Below are positions 1-9,271 of a stretch of 64,000 nucleotides of DNA, piece by piece. The DNA is from Hahella sp. CCB-MM4 (GTDB lineage Bacteria > Pseudomonadota > Gammaproteobacteria > Pseudomonadales > Oleiphilaceae): positions 1 to 64,000 of the forward strand of contig NZ_MRYI01000023.1 in NCBI RefSeq assembly GCF_002260525.1. Direction: 5' to 3'. The notes under the pieces were generated by a model. That model made no database searches. It had not been told where the DNA came from and was given only the letters and a program-made list of their open reading frames with translations. Each line of letters starts with the position of its first letter. The first letter of the stretch is position 1. Both the position numbers and the translations under genes were made by a program.

Positions 1-2
1 AA

Positions 3-122
3 GCGCGAGCAGATATTTTTGATTACATCGAGCGGTTCCATAATCCTAGGATGCGGCGTAGAGTTGCCCTTCAGGATCGGAAGTTATCAGCCGTTTTAAA
101 ACCGTCCGTGGAAACGGGGTAG
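3..122 (+). mobile_element. IS3-family transposase OrfB, C-terminal fragment
   Basis: The reading frame enters from the left edge and ends at TAG 120-122. It encodes about 39 residues, including ADIFDYIERFHNPRMRRR and the tail KPSVETG. The FDYIE-F-N-P-R-R pattern is the conserved end of the IS3-family DDE (rve_3) domain, just after the catalytic Glu region. Only the 3' end of the element is visible. I could not place the right inverted repeat with confidence. The next gene begins within 100 bases, so the element may have truncated its 5' end. Confidence 0.7.
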
Positions 123-212
123 AACCCGTCACAAGAATCGTGTGTCAGTGAAGTACTTTATTACTGCGGTAAGTCAGATCAGGTTTCTCAAAACATTCTG
201 CCTATTGATATA

Positions 213-854
213 TTGAAACAGGACCGCGATACGGCTGCTGAACGAGTGTTTATTACCTGTGAATGTCATTTTTACAATATTCTTAATTTACTTTGGCCCA
301 AAACCCTCTGGACTACGCTGAGAGACTGTTATCCAGAAATGCCCCCCATACCTATTAACGTTGACTCCGCCAGCATCTGGATCAGATTCTCTGAGATCTG
401 TCCTGGTGGAGACTTTTTAACGGACACAATTGGAAGATGGGCATATCGGAATGGTTATAGCGGTGTCAGGTTCCCGAGTGCACGTGCTTTCGAATTGGTA
501 AGCAATCGACTTCACCACTGTGGGGCGACTCTACGAGACATTCTCAATGGTAGCCCCATAGGTGATGATTCGATCTACATCGATGATGTAATGGAACAGA
601 TTAACCATAGAGCTACAAATGTAGTTCTTTTCTCGGGAGCAGTAATTCTTAATGGAATTACAAGATATCGAGTCGCTTATGCTGATGGCTCTACATCAGA
701 TTGGATAGATAATAAACTACAGACTAAGCCAATGACGGAAATCGAATCTTTAATCGTAGAATCTGGAGGTTACTCCTGCTCTTCATTACACACTTATTGT
801 CGCGAAGACTTAGTTATCGACCCTAAAGACCAACCACCACCATGGATCCCATAG
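213..854 (+). CDS. Hypothetical protein, possibly 5'-truncated (weak RES-like pattern)
   Basis: An open frame of 213 codons begins at a TTG with no good ribosome binding site. It is open in the same frame back to base 123, directly after the IS3 stop codon, so the natural N-terminus may have been lost to the insertion. The product is soluble, with WAYRNGYSGVRFPSARAF near residues 75-92 and NVVLFSG around 136-142. The order 'GYxGxRxPSAR ... NVVLF' recalls the C-terminal half of RES-domain NAD-degrading toxins, but the spacing is longer than usual and the N-terminal arginine region cannot be seen. I therefore leave the function open. Nothing nearby looks like a Xre antitoxin. Confidence 0.45.
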   Translation: MKQDRDTAAERVFITCECHFYNILNLLWPKTLWTTLRDCYPEMPPIPINVDSASIWIRFSEICPGGDFLTDTIGRWAYRNGYSGVRFPSARAFELVSNRLHHCGATLRDILNGSPIGDDSIYIDDVMEQINHRATNVVLFSGAVILNGITRYRVAYADGSTSDWIDNKLQTKPMTEIESLIVESGGYSCSSLHTYCREDLVIDPKDQPPPWIP

Positions 855-869
855 ATAAGTATTATTTGA

Positions 870-1418
870 AGTAATGACCCCTAGCCAATTATTTCAAGGC
901 AATATGAACTCCCGAAAAAGCATCAATGCTTTTGTCTTCTGCGAGATAGCAAGCACTTGATCATAAGATGAATTCGAGAAATCCCAAAATTTAGGCTACC
1001 TGAGCTGATAGAAGGGTACCCGAGGCCCCTGCTCTGTATTGTATTTTCAGTTATTCGCAGGTCGGCAAGAGTTTCATGCGTTACACAATGCCGTTCCTGG
1101 TTCAGGAACTTGGAATGAAATAAAGCAGAGAACCTGCTTCATAGAATATTTCTTGCGTCAGGGCACTTTTCTGAAATCTTGATGGTAGCTAAATTGTGCA
1201 GGCGCTGCTTGCACAATTGCCCTGGTGCGACATTCAGCTCCTAAATATCGAGAGAAAAGCACAACCAATTTTAAACAGATCTAAAGCTACAGGGTAAGGA
1301 TCATCATTAGAGTTTTTGATTAGCCAGCCCCCGCCCCCATCAATAGTTCCAGATCCAGAATTCATGCCTCTCTTAAAGAAAGATTCAATAAAATTGAAGA
1401 CCATTCTTGATTCTGGAA
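870..1418. other. Non-coding stretch
   Basis: No convincing open frame, RNA gene or repeat is visible here. The stretch lies between the 3' end of the 213-854 gene and the palindrome at 1419-1484. Confidence 0.5.
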
Positions 1419-1484
1419 CTGAAATTATGCGCGATTATGCGTCCTATGCATAATTATGCAAAGGACGCATAATTTCAGTTTTTA
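1419..1484. repeat. Long near-perfect palindrome with T-run
   Basis: Left arm ATTATGCGTCCT (1434-1445) pairs with AGGACGCATAAT (1462-1473). The centre TGCATAATTATGCA (1447-1460) is itself a perfect palindrome; only one A-A pair (1446/1461) interrupts the symmetry. The right arm continues as TTCAG, complementary to CTGAA at 1419-1423, because ATTATGCG is duplicated in the left arm. A T-run follows (1479-1483). It could be a terminator, a cruciform or the trace of a small mobile element. Confidence 0.6.
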
Positions 1485-1515
1485 AAAAACTAGGCCAGAT
1501 AGCAAAGCTGACCTT

Positions 1516-1556
1516 GACCTGACAGACACCTCCTAAAAACCGGTCACTGTCAGGTC
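1516..1556 (-). terminator. Inverted repeat after the Shango operon
   Basis: GACCTGACAG (1516-1525) and CTGTCAGGTC (1547-1556) form a perfect 10-bp inverted repeat 9 bases beyond the helicase stop codon. No clean T-tract follows on the minus strand, so it may be a processing or stabilising hairpin rather than a textbook terminator. Confidence 0.45.
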
Positions 1557-1564
1557 TGAACCAT

Positions 1565-3718
1565 TCACATCAGGCCACTGATGTAGGCGGCTGCCCTTTC
1601 AACATCGAGCTTTTCCCGAACAAATGCCTCTCTTATCACGTCTTCAGAGAGGGATTCATCGAACTTACCTAGAGGCTGTGGCTTTATCTCGGCGGCCAGA
1701 TCGTCTTGTGTGCAGTTGGTCAGGTAATCATGGATCTTACCGATCAAATGCTTTGGGTCACCGGTATATTGCACCATGACGCACGGCCCCATCCGTTCAG
1801 CAGGGTAATCGTTCAGCGTGGCCAAGATCTTCAGCGTATCGAGCATGCGGTCGTCATCCCAGATAAACCAAAATAAATTTCTGTCGTCCTGGACAAAGTG
1901 TCTTGTATCAACATGTCGATCATGAAAGTACTGCCGTGCGCGAGCCACCAATTCAGCAGATTGTGAATCACAAAAACGAGGAATATCATCGCGTAAATAT
2001 AACTCGCGCATACGTTGACGAATACGCTGATGAACGGGCGCGGACTCCCCACCAAACGTGGGAGCTAGACCACTCTTAGCTCTGACCAGCGTCATCACCT
2101 TGGCCTGAGGGTCGATTGACTGAACCGCCCATCGGCGACCACTGAATATTAATAGCTGGCCTTCCATATAAGGGGTTGTCACGGGCAATGTACCAAGGGT
2201 TTTGCCTTTGGCTACTAGTCGATACTCCTCCGGCACTTCAAATGCAGTGTAAAAGGTATGGCTACTAACGATCCTCTCACCGACATCATCGACTATGAGT
2301 TCGCCAGTGGGCAGTTGTCGAACCACTTGATTGGCGCCAAGGCCCCTTAATACTCGGGCAAAAAAATCCGGAGTAATATTCTGCCAAGGCCCTTGCTGGC
2401 AAAGAGTTCTATATGCGCTGGCCGCGTTAATCCCCCCTTTGAATGCAATCATCGAAAGAATCTGCTGTACCAATGTGGAAAGGTGTAACGAATACTGATC
2501 CGGTGGCTCTACCCACCGTTCCAGCATCAGCTCAATTACTGCGATAGCCTGAAATAACTCAGCCTCAAGGAGGTCAATTGGTGATGGGTTATGACGATCA
2601 CCATGACCTGTGACCAGCAATCGTAGTATGGCTGGCGTTCCCTCTCGGCGACCAGAGCGTCCCAATCGTTGTCGGAGGCTGCTGACATTCGCTGGCGCGC
2701 CGATTTGCGCAACGGATGTCACCTCGCCGATATCGATACCAAGCTCTAGCGTGGAGGTTGCCACCGCTGTTGTAGGTTTCTCTCCGTCCTTCAAGCGTTG
2801 CTCAACAAAGTGCCGAACATCTCTGCTCAATGAACCATGATGGGCGAAAAACTCCAAAGGTAACCCTCGGGTTTCACAAAGTTTCCCCAGCCGGTCGGTG
2901 ATTTCCTCTACGGTTCGCCGACTATTGGCAAACACCAAATGGCTACTACCTCGAAGCCACAGGAAGAGATCCTGTGCCATTTCAATGGATACAGGCAGGT
3001 CATCTTGTGGCGGGATGTATGATTTCAGCATCAACTGTAGCTGCAGCGACTCATGCGCAACATCCAAATGGATTCCTGAGCGACTTCCATCCGGGCGGAG
3101 GAAGCCTAATGCCATATCCGGATCCCCAATAGTGGCGGACAAGGCTATCCGACAGAGAGGCCGACCAATAAGCTGCTCCAGACGAGCCAGTAGCGACAGT
3201 AGTTGTTGGCCTCTTTCGCGACCAATGAACGCATGAAACTCATCAATCACCACATAATGCAGATTCTGCACCCGTGCTTTGAGTTCGTGAGCTCGGGTCA
3301 CAAACATGGCTTCCAGAGACTCCGGTGTAATCAGCAACACTCCCTGGGGCGACTTCCATGAGCGCTTTTTCAGGCTGGAACTGATATCTCCGTGCCAGGG
3401 GGTAATTGCCGTCCCAGAACTCTCACAAAGCAACTCCAAGCGCTGGAATTGATCATTGATCAGGGCTTTCAGGGGGCTTAGGCATAATACTCCGTATCCA
3501 CATTCAGGCCCGCTATCTTCCAGCCAACTGATAACGGGTAAAAAAGCGGCCTCAGTTTTCCCTCCGGCTGTAGGTGCCGTGATGAGGATGTCTTTGCTAG
3601 CATCAAGGATTACGGGAGTTGCTTTTTCCTGGACCGCACGCAGCGACTGCCAGCCCTGACGGTATATCCACCGCTGGACCCCATGGCTGAGCCGGTTAAA
3701 GCTATTTGACTCACTCAC
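1565..3718 (-). CDS. sngC: Shango SngC-like DEAD/DEAH-box (Lhr-type) helicase
   Basis: A superfamily 2 helicase of 717 aa. Visible motifs, in order: TAPTAGGKT (Walker A, residues 47-55), DEFH (159-162), SAT (194-196), STLELGIDIG (about 322-331) and QRLGRSGRR (motif VI, 350-358). Helicase core domains fill roughly residues 20-400, and a long C-terminal region follows, as in Lhr-type enzymes. Its ATG overlaps the stop of the upstream ATPase gene by 4 bases, so the two are translationally coupled. The order TerB protein, DUF2791-type ATPase, helicase matches the three-gene Shango anti-phage system. It is expected to act in the cytoplasm on phage nucleic acid; the mechanism is not established. 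Assignment to Shango rests on gene content and order; a lone BREX-like helicase is the alternative. Confidence 0.82.
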   Translation of the reverse strand: MSESNSFNRLSHGVQRWIYRQGWQSLRAVQEKATPVILDASKDILITAPTAGGKTEAAFLPVISWLEDSGPECGYGVLCLSPLKALINDQFQRLELLCESSGTAITPWHGDISSSLKKRSWKSPQGVLLITPESLEAMFVTRAHELKARVQNLHYVVIDEFHAFIGRERGQQLLSLLARLEQLIGRPLCRIALSATIGDPDMALGFLRPDGSRSGIHLDVAHESLQLQLMLKSYIPPQDDLPVSIEMAQDLFLWLRGSSHLVFANSRRTVEEITDRLGKLCETRGLPLEFFAHHGSLSRDVRHFVEQRLKDGEKPTTAVATSTLELGIDIGEVTSVAQIGAPANVSSLRQRLGRSGRREGTPAILRLLVTGHGDRHNPSPIDLLEAELFQAIAVIELMLERWVEPPDQYSLHLSTLVQQILSMIAFKGGINAASAYRTLCQQGPWQNITPDFFARVLRGLGANQVVRQLPTGELIVDDVGERIVSSHTFYTAFEVPEEYRLVAKGKTLGTLPVTTPYMEGQLLIFSGRRWAVQSIDPQAKVMTLVRAKSGLAPTFGGESAPVHQRIRQRMRELYLRDDIPRFCDSQSAELVARARQYFHDRHVDTRHFVQDDRNLFWFIWDDDRMLDTLKILATLNDYPAERMGPCVMVQYTGDPKHLIGKIHDYLTNCTQDDLAAEIKPQPLGKFDESLSEDVIREAFVREKLDVERAAAYISGLM

Positions 3719-5034
3719 AGCTTAAAGTTCTCGAGACCACCTGTGTTGCTCTCACTGGCATCGTGAATGTCATGCTCTGAGGGGCGATCCTCCTTAATGC
3801 GGACCTGCTCAATAAAATCGCGCCAATGTTTAGCAGGATATTGCTCAAGCATCGAAAGCAGGTTCACAAATCCTCGCACGGTTTCCCGAGGGGTTTTGAA
3901 ATAAGCCGCCCCGATAGTTTTCTGGCAGTGATTCATAAACGCTTTCAGGCCTTCATCATCAATGAGATATTGATCCGAGTCTCCACCAGCGAAAACATTC
4001 CGAATATTACCAAGGAGGAGGAACAGCTCTTCTGGAGTGAGGTTCTGCAGATGGATACTGGGTTGATTGAAGTCGACAAGTCCGGACTGCTCAGCAAAGC
4101 GATTCGGTGCCAAGCGCGAAGCTAAGGCGTCATATGAGCATAATCCGCGGCGAGGATCGAATAACGCTTCTGGTGTGATGCCAATTAATACGCCTAAGTT
4201 CTGGGCGCCGGCACCGGATTGTAGAGTGTCATTCAGAATCCGCAAGATCATCTCGTAATTGGTCGTTCGGGATTGAGAATTGGCTATTTTGAAGAGATTG
4301 ACTGCTTCATCGAGCATGACAAACAATCCCCCGTAGCCAGCCATGGTGACGAACCGAGTCATCAGCTTGAGTGCATCGTAGATGTTCGAGTCATCAATGA
4401 TGGTGCGGACATCCAGCTCCTTCCGAGCCTCTGTCTTAGTGGTAAACTCTCCTCGCAACCACCGCAGTGCAGCCGCCTTCAACGATTCATTACCCTGTTC
4501 ATGGCCACGGCAGAAACTGGCGACCACCCGGGCGAAATCCCAGCCCGCCACCAAGTCCTGAAGCGAGGATAATCGCTCTTCAATAACTTGATCCGCCGAG
4601 ACAGCTTTTTCTTCTGCATCTTTGAGGGCTTGTGCCACGAACATTTCGATGATTCCTGCCAGGGCATTGCCCTCTGGACGGTTGCGTGTGGCCATATTCG
4701 AAATAAGTTCTGAATACAAACTTCTCGCCTGTCCCCCTGATGCTACCAGTCTGCGTTCGGGAGAAAAGTCTGCATGGACGGTCACGAGCTTATGCTCAAA
4801 AGCTACTTGTCGCACCAGATGCAGGAAAAAGGTCTTCCCAGCGCCATAGTCACCAACAATCAATTTGAACACCGACGAGCCATCCGCCACAGCTTCCACG
4901 CTTCGTATCATGGCCTTGATCTCGGGGGCACGCCCAACCTGGATAAATTGTAGTCCTTGTGCTGGCACAACACCCGCACTGAGCGCACGTAATATGCCGT
5001 CACGTACACGGGGGCGTATTTTCTTCGCTGTCAT
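3715..5034 (-). CDS. sngB: Shango SngB-like P-loop ATPase (DUF2791/BrxD-type)
   Basis: A P-loop ATPase of 439 aa related to the BREX protein BrxD (DUF2791 type). Walker A is GDYGAGKT (61-68) and Walker B is GLFVMLDEA (about 236-244). The ATG at 5034 is preferred to an in-frame TTG 12 bases upstream because GGAGAT lies 6 bases before it. The 3' end overlaps sngC by 4 bases and the TerB gene lies 22 bases upstream, so all three form one operon. BrxD-type ATPases commonly pair with a helicase in defence islands. The product probably couples recognition by the TerB protein to the helicase, which is inference. Confidence 0.82.
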   Translation of the reverse strand: MTAKKIRPRVRDGILRALSAGVVPAQGLQFIQVGRAPEIKAMIRSVEAVADGSSVFKLIVGDYGAGKTFFLHLVRQVAFEHKLVTVHADFSPERRLVASGGQARSLYSELISNMATRNRPEGNALAGIIEMFVAQALKDAEEKAVSADQVIEERLSSLQDLVAGWDFARVVASFCRGHEQGNESLKAAALRWLRGEFTTKTEARKELDVRTIIDDSNIYDALKLMTRFVTMAGYGGLFVMLDEAVNLFKIANSQSRTTNYEMILRILNDTLQSGAGAQNLGVLIGITPEALFDPRRGLCSYDALASRLAPNRFAEQSGLVDFNQPSIHLQNLTPEELFLLLGNIRNVFAGGDSDQYLIDDEGLKAFMNHCQKTIGAAYFKTPRETVRGFVNLLSMLEQYPAKHWRDFIEQVRIKEDRPSEHDIHDASESNTGGLENFKL

Positions 5035-5056
5035 TGTTATCTCCAAAATTTTGTAC

Positions 5057-7333
5057 TTACGCCGGCATCACGTCGCGGTAGACTTCAACCGGGTCACCCA
5101 GCTCAAGCAGGCTATCTCCCAGAGCTTCAAAGGCTGCATCATTAATCGCTTCCAATGCCCCCTGGGCCAGCAGGTCAAGCTCACGGCATTTTGAAGTGAT
5201 CTGGTCCATGCTCCATTCCTCTCCTGTCAACAGCCATGAGGCTAGTTCTTCATGTGCCGGGTCAAGTCGGCCTTCATGCCAAACATCACTGGCCGAGTTA
5301 ACGTCAGCCTGAGCTTCCTCTATCTCTGGTTCATCCTGAAAAATGCGATGCAGGACGTCCTGGACCTCTTTAGTGGATTCCGCATGAGCTATAAGTGCCG
5401 ATTCATCGAGGCGAATTTCACTTCCCTGATCTTGATCTGTGGTATCTGGTGTTAATGTTTGTGTGGGACTGACAACTGAGGTATGCAGGTATTGGGTGAC
5501 CAAGGCTGGATCAAGACCTAGCCGTCCGTAGAGTTTCTCAAGTTGCTTGATTTCGCTACTTGGTAGCTCTCCGTCAGCTATCGCCACACTGATCAGCGTT
5601 TTACCGATCTCATTTCTTTGAGAGTCTGTAAGAGTGTCAATCTGTTTCTTCAATCCAGCGGTGCTTGGTGGGTGTCCTAGCCGCCAGTCAAGATAGGCTT
5701 CGAGGTATTCTCGTTCCCTGGAGTTTGGATGTGCATTGACTATGCGCTGCAGCGCAGTTTTCTCGTTACGATGAATGTTGCCATCTGCTATGGCAAGAAT
5801 ACAGCCCATATGTACTGAGAGGGCAACCCATTGGCCTTCTGGTGAAAGTTCACCTAGCCGTGGCCCACGATATACAAGGACGGTGTCCTCAGCTTTGATG
5901 GCTGAAGAGGTAATTTGTGGATCCGGAACCAATACGTAGCCACAGGTTTCTAATGCAGTGGCCATTTGTTTCATCTGGGCGGCACTTACCTTTTCTTCCA
6001 CGGGTATACCGATCAGCTTACCAAGTGTAGTGACATCCGGTGATCGGTGCTTTTCAATAAACACTTTCACCCGCTGGATAACTTGGTGCAGCTTAGGTAC
6101 TGAATCAGTGGGCACTCCTGAGGGCCACGCCGCAAGGATGCCCGCAATATCTTTCTTCGCAACTGATTTGGCCAACGTTCGGAGTGCAGGCATTACCTCT
6201 TCATGGACTGCTATGAGCTGAGATATGGGCCGCTTTAAACCAGTGGGGTCGCACCAACTATCTGGCACTTGCAACTGAGACACGTCACCCAATCCCCGTG
6301 ATGCAGTATTTACCCACAATTGGAGTTTGGTTTTGCACGAAGGTACCTTCAATCCGCCTTTAGTTGCAGTTTCATATACTGCTTTAAATAACGAACGGAG
6401 CACCGGGTACTGCTCACGGATGGTCTTGGTTCTGCTAACCGGGCCAAAGCCCAATATCCAATGTAAAGCCCAGTCAAAATCCAATGGAGTATCCGGAGTG
6501 GTATTGGCCACTTGCGCTATCGCATACTGGGCAGCAATCGATTTGTTACTGGGGAATGAGGACTTTCGTTCACCTAAGCGGTTAGGCCAGTATACAACGT
6601 AGATGACATCCAACAGCTGAGTGGAATAGCTTTCGAAGCTACGGTTGTGTGCGAACAACTTACGAAGGCGTAGTAGTTCACCAACAATGTCAGAAAGGTT
6701 TTGATCCCTCTGTTCAACTGAATCCTGGCCTGCGTCGCGTAGCACGTAGCGCTCGAAGCCATAAAAGTACAAAAAAACGTACCCTAACTCATCTGTATCC
6801 CCCCTTCCTTCACATAGCCACGTTAGGTACCGATTACGCTGAGCGGCGTTGATTCGCGAATAATTCGGCCAATAATCTAGAGGATCAGCCAGCTTCACTT
6901 TTTTCACGGGGAGTTTGGGGTTGATAACCGCCGGTTCTTCATCGAACGTTTGGTCTGAAGTGTTACCGAGATAGATCAGACCTCCAAGCTCATAACCGTG
7001 GACGCTGACGCTTTCTCCCTTACCAAGGAATCTGAACTTTTGCTTTGTCTGCTTGGGAATCGAATACGACGCCGACCCAACATTTACGGTTCTGGATCTT
7101 GGCTTCTCAAACGACGACCTGACTTCAATTGTTGTGCTGATCACAGGCTCTTCTATCTTTGCGCTGGGCGGTTTTCGTGAGCGGAAAATTAGATATAAGG
7201 CAATAGGAAGTCCTATGAACAATACTATGATCCCAACCCCGGGATACCCTTGGCTGCCCAGAAGTCCTACTGTAAACAGCCCCCCTAGAGTGGTAAGCAA
7301 CGCATACCACAATTTCTTTAATAACGACTTCAT
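5057..7333 (-). CDS. sngA: Shango SngA-like membrane-anchored TerB protein
   Basis: A 758-aa protein and first gene of the minus-strand operon. Two hydrophobic segments near residues 10-26 and 33-50 should anchor it in the inner membrane. A TerB_N-like region follows around residues 150-350 (aromatic and Arg rich, with YLTWLCEGRGD). A TerB domain at about 500-615 carries two acidic turns, AIADGNIHRNEK and AIADGELPSSEI, typical of its metal-binding repeats. The remainder is TerB_C-like. TerB_N, TerB and TerB_C occur in stress and phage-defence operons. The ATG at 7333 is preferred to a TTG two codons upstream. Together with the ATPase and helicase it makes a full Shango set. Confidence 0.82.
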   Translation of the reverse strand: MKSLLKKLWYALLTTLGGLFTVGLLGSQGYPGVGIIVLFIGLPIALYLIFRSRKPPSAKIEEPVISTTIEVRSSFEKPRSRTVNVGSASYSIPKQTKQKFRFLGKGESVSVHGYELGGLIYLGNTSDQTFDEEPAVINPKLPVKKVKLADPLDYWPNYSRINAAQRNRYLTWLCEGRGDTDELGYVFLYFYGFERYVLRDAGQDSVEQRDQNLSDIVGELLRLRKLFAHNRSFESYSTQLLDVIYVVYWPNRLGERKSSFPSNKSIAAQYAIAQVANTTPDTPLDFDWALHWILGFGPVSRTKTIREQYPVLRSLFKAVYETATKGGLKVPSCKTKLQLWVNTASRGLGDVSQLQVPDSWCDPTGLKRPISQLIAVHEEVMPALRTLAKSVAKKDIAGILAAWPSGVPTDSVPKLHQVIQRVKVFIEKHRSPDVTTLGKLIGIPVEEKVSAAQMKQMATALETCGYVLVPDPQITSSAIKAEDTVLVYRGPRLGELSPEGQWVALSVHMGCILAIADGNIHRNEKTALQRIVNAHPNSREREYLEAYLDWRLGHPPSTAGLKKQIDTLTDSQRNEIGKTLISVAIADGELPSSEIKQLEKLYGRLGLDPALVTQYLHTSVVSPTQTLTPDTTDQDQGSEIRLDESALIAHAESTKEVQDVLHRIFQDEPEIEEAQADVNSASDVWHEGRLDPAHEELASWLLTGEEWSMDQITSKCRELDLLAQGALEAINDAAFEALGDSLLELGDPVEVYRDVMPA

Positions 7334-7968
7334 TCCCAATTCGTCCCTTCACTCTCTGTAATCTGACGTTTCCTATACTTCGGCCAGCCATTAATGGCAA
7401 TGAAGTGAAGCGCCTCAAGGTTGTTCGAATCTTATTGATACGTCGAACCCCTAAGTCCCATCATTCTGCGAGATAACCCACATCAATTGCTTATTCTTTC
7501 TATGGCTACTCAGACTCACCCCATCAAAAATGTTGGTGAACAATATGATTTTAGCTAATTATTTGAGGAGGAAAATTGAGACTGGCTTTAAGACCAACTT
7601 TTCCCGTGAAGTAGGCTACTTTTTGGACATTCTTAATAAGCAGCATTCATCGACGACCATCGATGTGGCTAGAAGAATGTATCGGGATATTGCATGGACT
7701 TGGCTGTTTGCATCGCCTAGGGGGGAGAATCGCAGCAACCTTGATGTTGGCTCACCAAGGCTGCTGACCGGCACTGGTTTCAGGTATACCTGCCACAGCA
7801 CCCATAAAAGAGAATTACTCTCATGAACGGTTAGAGACTGTAACAACCCTTGTTTAGCGAAGCAACATGCAAAACGCTATTACCCTGGCGATAACGTTGA
7901 ACACCAGACGGCTGTAGTCCGTTAGTTTGAACACTTCTAAAAAGGGCGCAATGTGTCAGAGGGATAGG
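7334..7968. other. Intergenic region upstream of Shango with one weak open frame
   Basis: This region holds the putative promoter of the minus-strand Shango operon and no clear gene. A plus-strand frame of 98 codons (7530-7826) has a strong GAGGAGG inside it at about 7564, but no ATG at a useful distance. Its product resembles nothing I recognise. It could be a remnant. Confidence 0.35.
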
Positions 7969-8494
7969 TTATTTATAGGCTAACTCTAAGGCCTTGAGTA
8001 CAACATGTTTCGGAGGGGAAGTGATGTCTGGCAATAGGGGCTGCCCGTCACTGATCGTTATGCGAAAGCTATAGTCATGCTGAAGGTTTGTAATTCGATA
8101 ACTATTGTCCTTTGCGGTTCGAAATATTCCCCATTCCAGGTCGTTCCATTGGGCAACTTCCTTTTCCGTTCCATCAACATTGGCAATCGCTACCAACGCT
8201 GTTTCAAGCCGCTCCACTCTCTTCTGAGCTTCTTCAAGCGCCTTTCGGGTCGTCGTTTGTGTCTGCAGTTTCTGATTCAGGGACTTCTGAATATCTTTGT
8301 TTCTTTCTCGTTGCTGAGCGAGGTTTTTCTTGGCTTTGGCAAGTTCTTTGTCTTTGTTTTCAGATTCTCTGATGTACTTTTTCCAGCTTCTTCTGTAAAA
8401 CCTGAAGTTGCCGGGATAACGCCATGATCTGATCATCCTTGGTAATTTCTTCAAGTCTTTCAATAAGCTGAGCTGTTGATACTTCGGTCTGCAT
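7969..8494 (-). pseudogene. Coiled-coil protein gene with a frameshift
   Basis: The ATG at 8494, preceded by GAGAAGGG, opens a frame starting MQTEVSTAQLIERLEEITKD that stops after about 44 codons. The rest of the protein continues in the next frame and ends at 7969. The switch falls in an AAAAA run near 8370-8385; with one A fewer the two halves fuse smoothly as LQKKLEK-YIRESENKDKE. The restored product is about 174 aa, with a long heptad-rich coiled coil (about residues 25-100) followed by a compact C-terminal domain. This may be a true lesion, a sequencing error or slippery translation. The gene lies beyond the trailer end of CRISPR array 1, on the same strand. Function is unknown. Confidence 0.6.
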
Positions 8495-8641
8495 ACCCTT
8501 CTCGGAACCTAGCTGGGATCAATCGAAGACTATTTCAAAAAATGATCAACTTCAAGCAAGGAGGGGCTTGCTATTGATCATCTATGCACCTCGGAAAGCG
8601 TACATTCACATTGTTGTACGCAATCAACCGAGAGGTTGCTT

Positions 8642-8960
8642 TTATCCTAATTTACATGGGCTAAACCTGCTGCAACCTATCTCTACTACGACAATCACCG
8701 TGGGTATGATTTGTCTCAATAGCCTAAACGGCTACACCTGCTGCAACAAAGTACTTCCTACCCTTTCCGAAAAGGTCAAAAGTCTCAATAGCCTAAACGG
8801 CTACACCTGCTGCAACGCAATGCTGTACTCTGCGCATGAGATGAGCAGCACACTGTCTCAATAGCCTAAACGGCTACACCTGCTGCAACCGGTCTTGATA
8901 ATATTCAACCAGACGGCACATACACGTCTCAATAGCCTAAACGGCTACACCTGCTGCAAC
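8642..8960 (-). CRISPR. CRISPR array 1 (type III-B associated), 5 repeats
   Basis: Repeats of 35 bp lie at 8642-8676 (degenerate in its first half), 8713-8747, 8782-8816, 8855-8889 and 8926-8960. They are separated by four unique spacers of 36, 34, 38 and 36 bp. In crRNA orientation the repeat begins GTTGCAGCAGGTGTAGCC and ends TTTAGGCTATTGAGAC. The leader shared with array 2 lies at the high-coordinate end and the decayed repeat at the low-coordinate end, so transcription runs on the minus strand and the newest spacer is 8890-8925. Repeats here have CTGCTGCAAC where most of array 2 has CTGTTGCAAC (plus-strand reading). Confidence 0.97.
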
Positions 8961-9260
8961 AGCACCCCTTTTTTTCCTTTGGGATACAAGAGATTATAGC
9001 CCCAATTCGGCGAGTCGAAACTTTTCGACTGAAAATACCAGTCTATTTTGCTGATTTTGCCCAATATGGTCATCTAACCTATTGATTCTATTGAACTGGT
9101 GAGACAAGCCTCATGCCATTCCTAATAAATATACCCAATCTGTTTGATTTAAAGGCCCTTTACCAGCCAAACGCCTGCGAACACCAATATTAATGATTTA
9201 TATCGCCAATTTTGGTTTGTGGTGCAGGTTTATAACTCTGGAGTATGAGCAGAGCTTCTC
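8961..9260 (-). promoter_or_regulatory. CRISPR leader of array 1
   Basis: Starting directly after the last repeat, this AT-rich block begins AGCACCCCTTTTTTTCCTTT and is identical to the flank of array 2 for about 55 bases. Below that it stays recognisably similar for about 250 bases, for example CATCTAACC, TTGAACTGG and TTTATATCGCCA. Sharing of one flank by two arrays identifies it as the leader containing the pre-crRNA promoter. It ends just beyond the cas2 stop codon. Confidence 0.85.
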
Positions 9261-9271
9261 GCCTGCCAGGC

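Noticed and set aside
8961-9260. Transcription of array 1 on the plus strand
   Set aside because: The flank shared by both arrays is at the high-coordinate end and the decayed repeats are at the low-coordinate end, so the arrays read on the minus strand.
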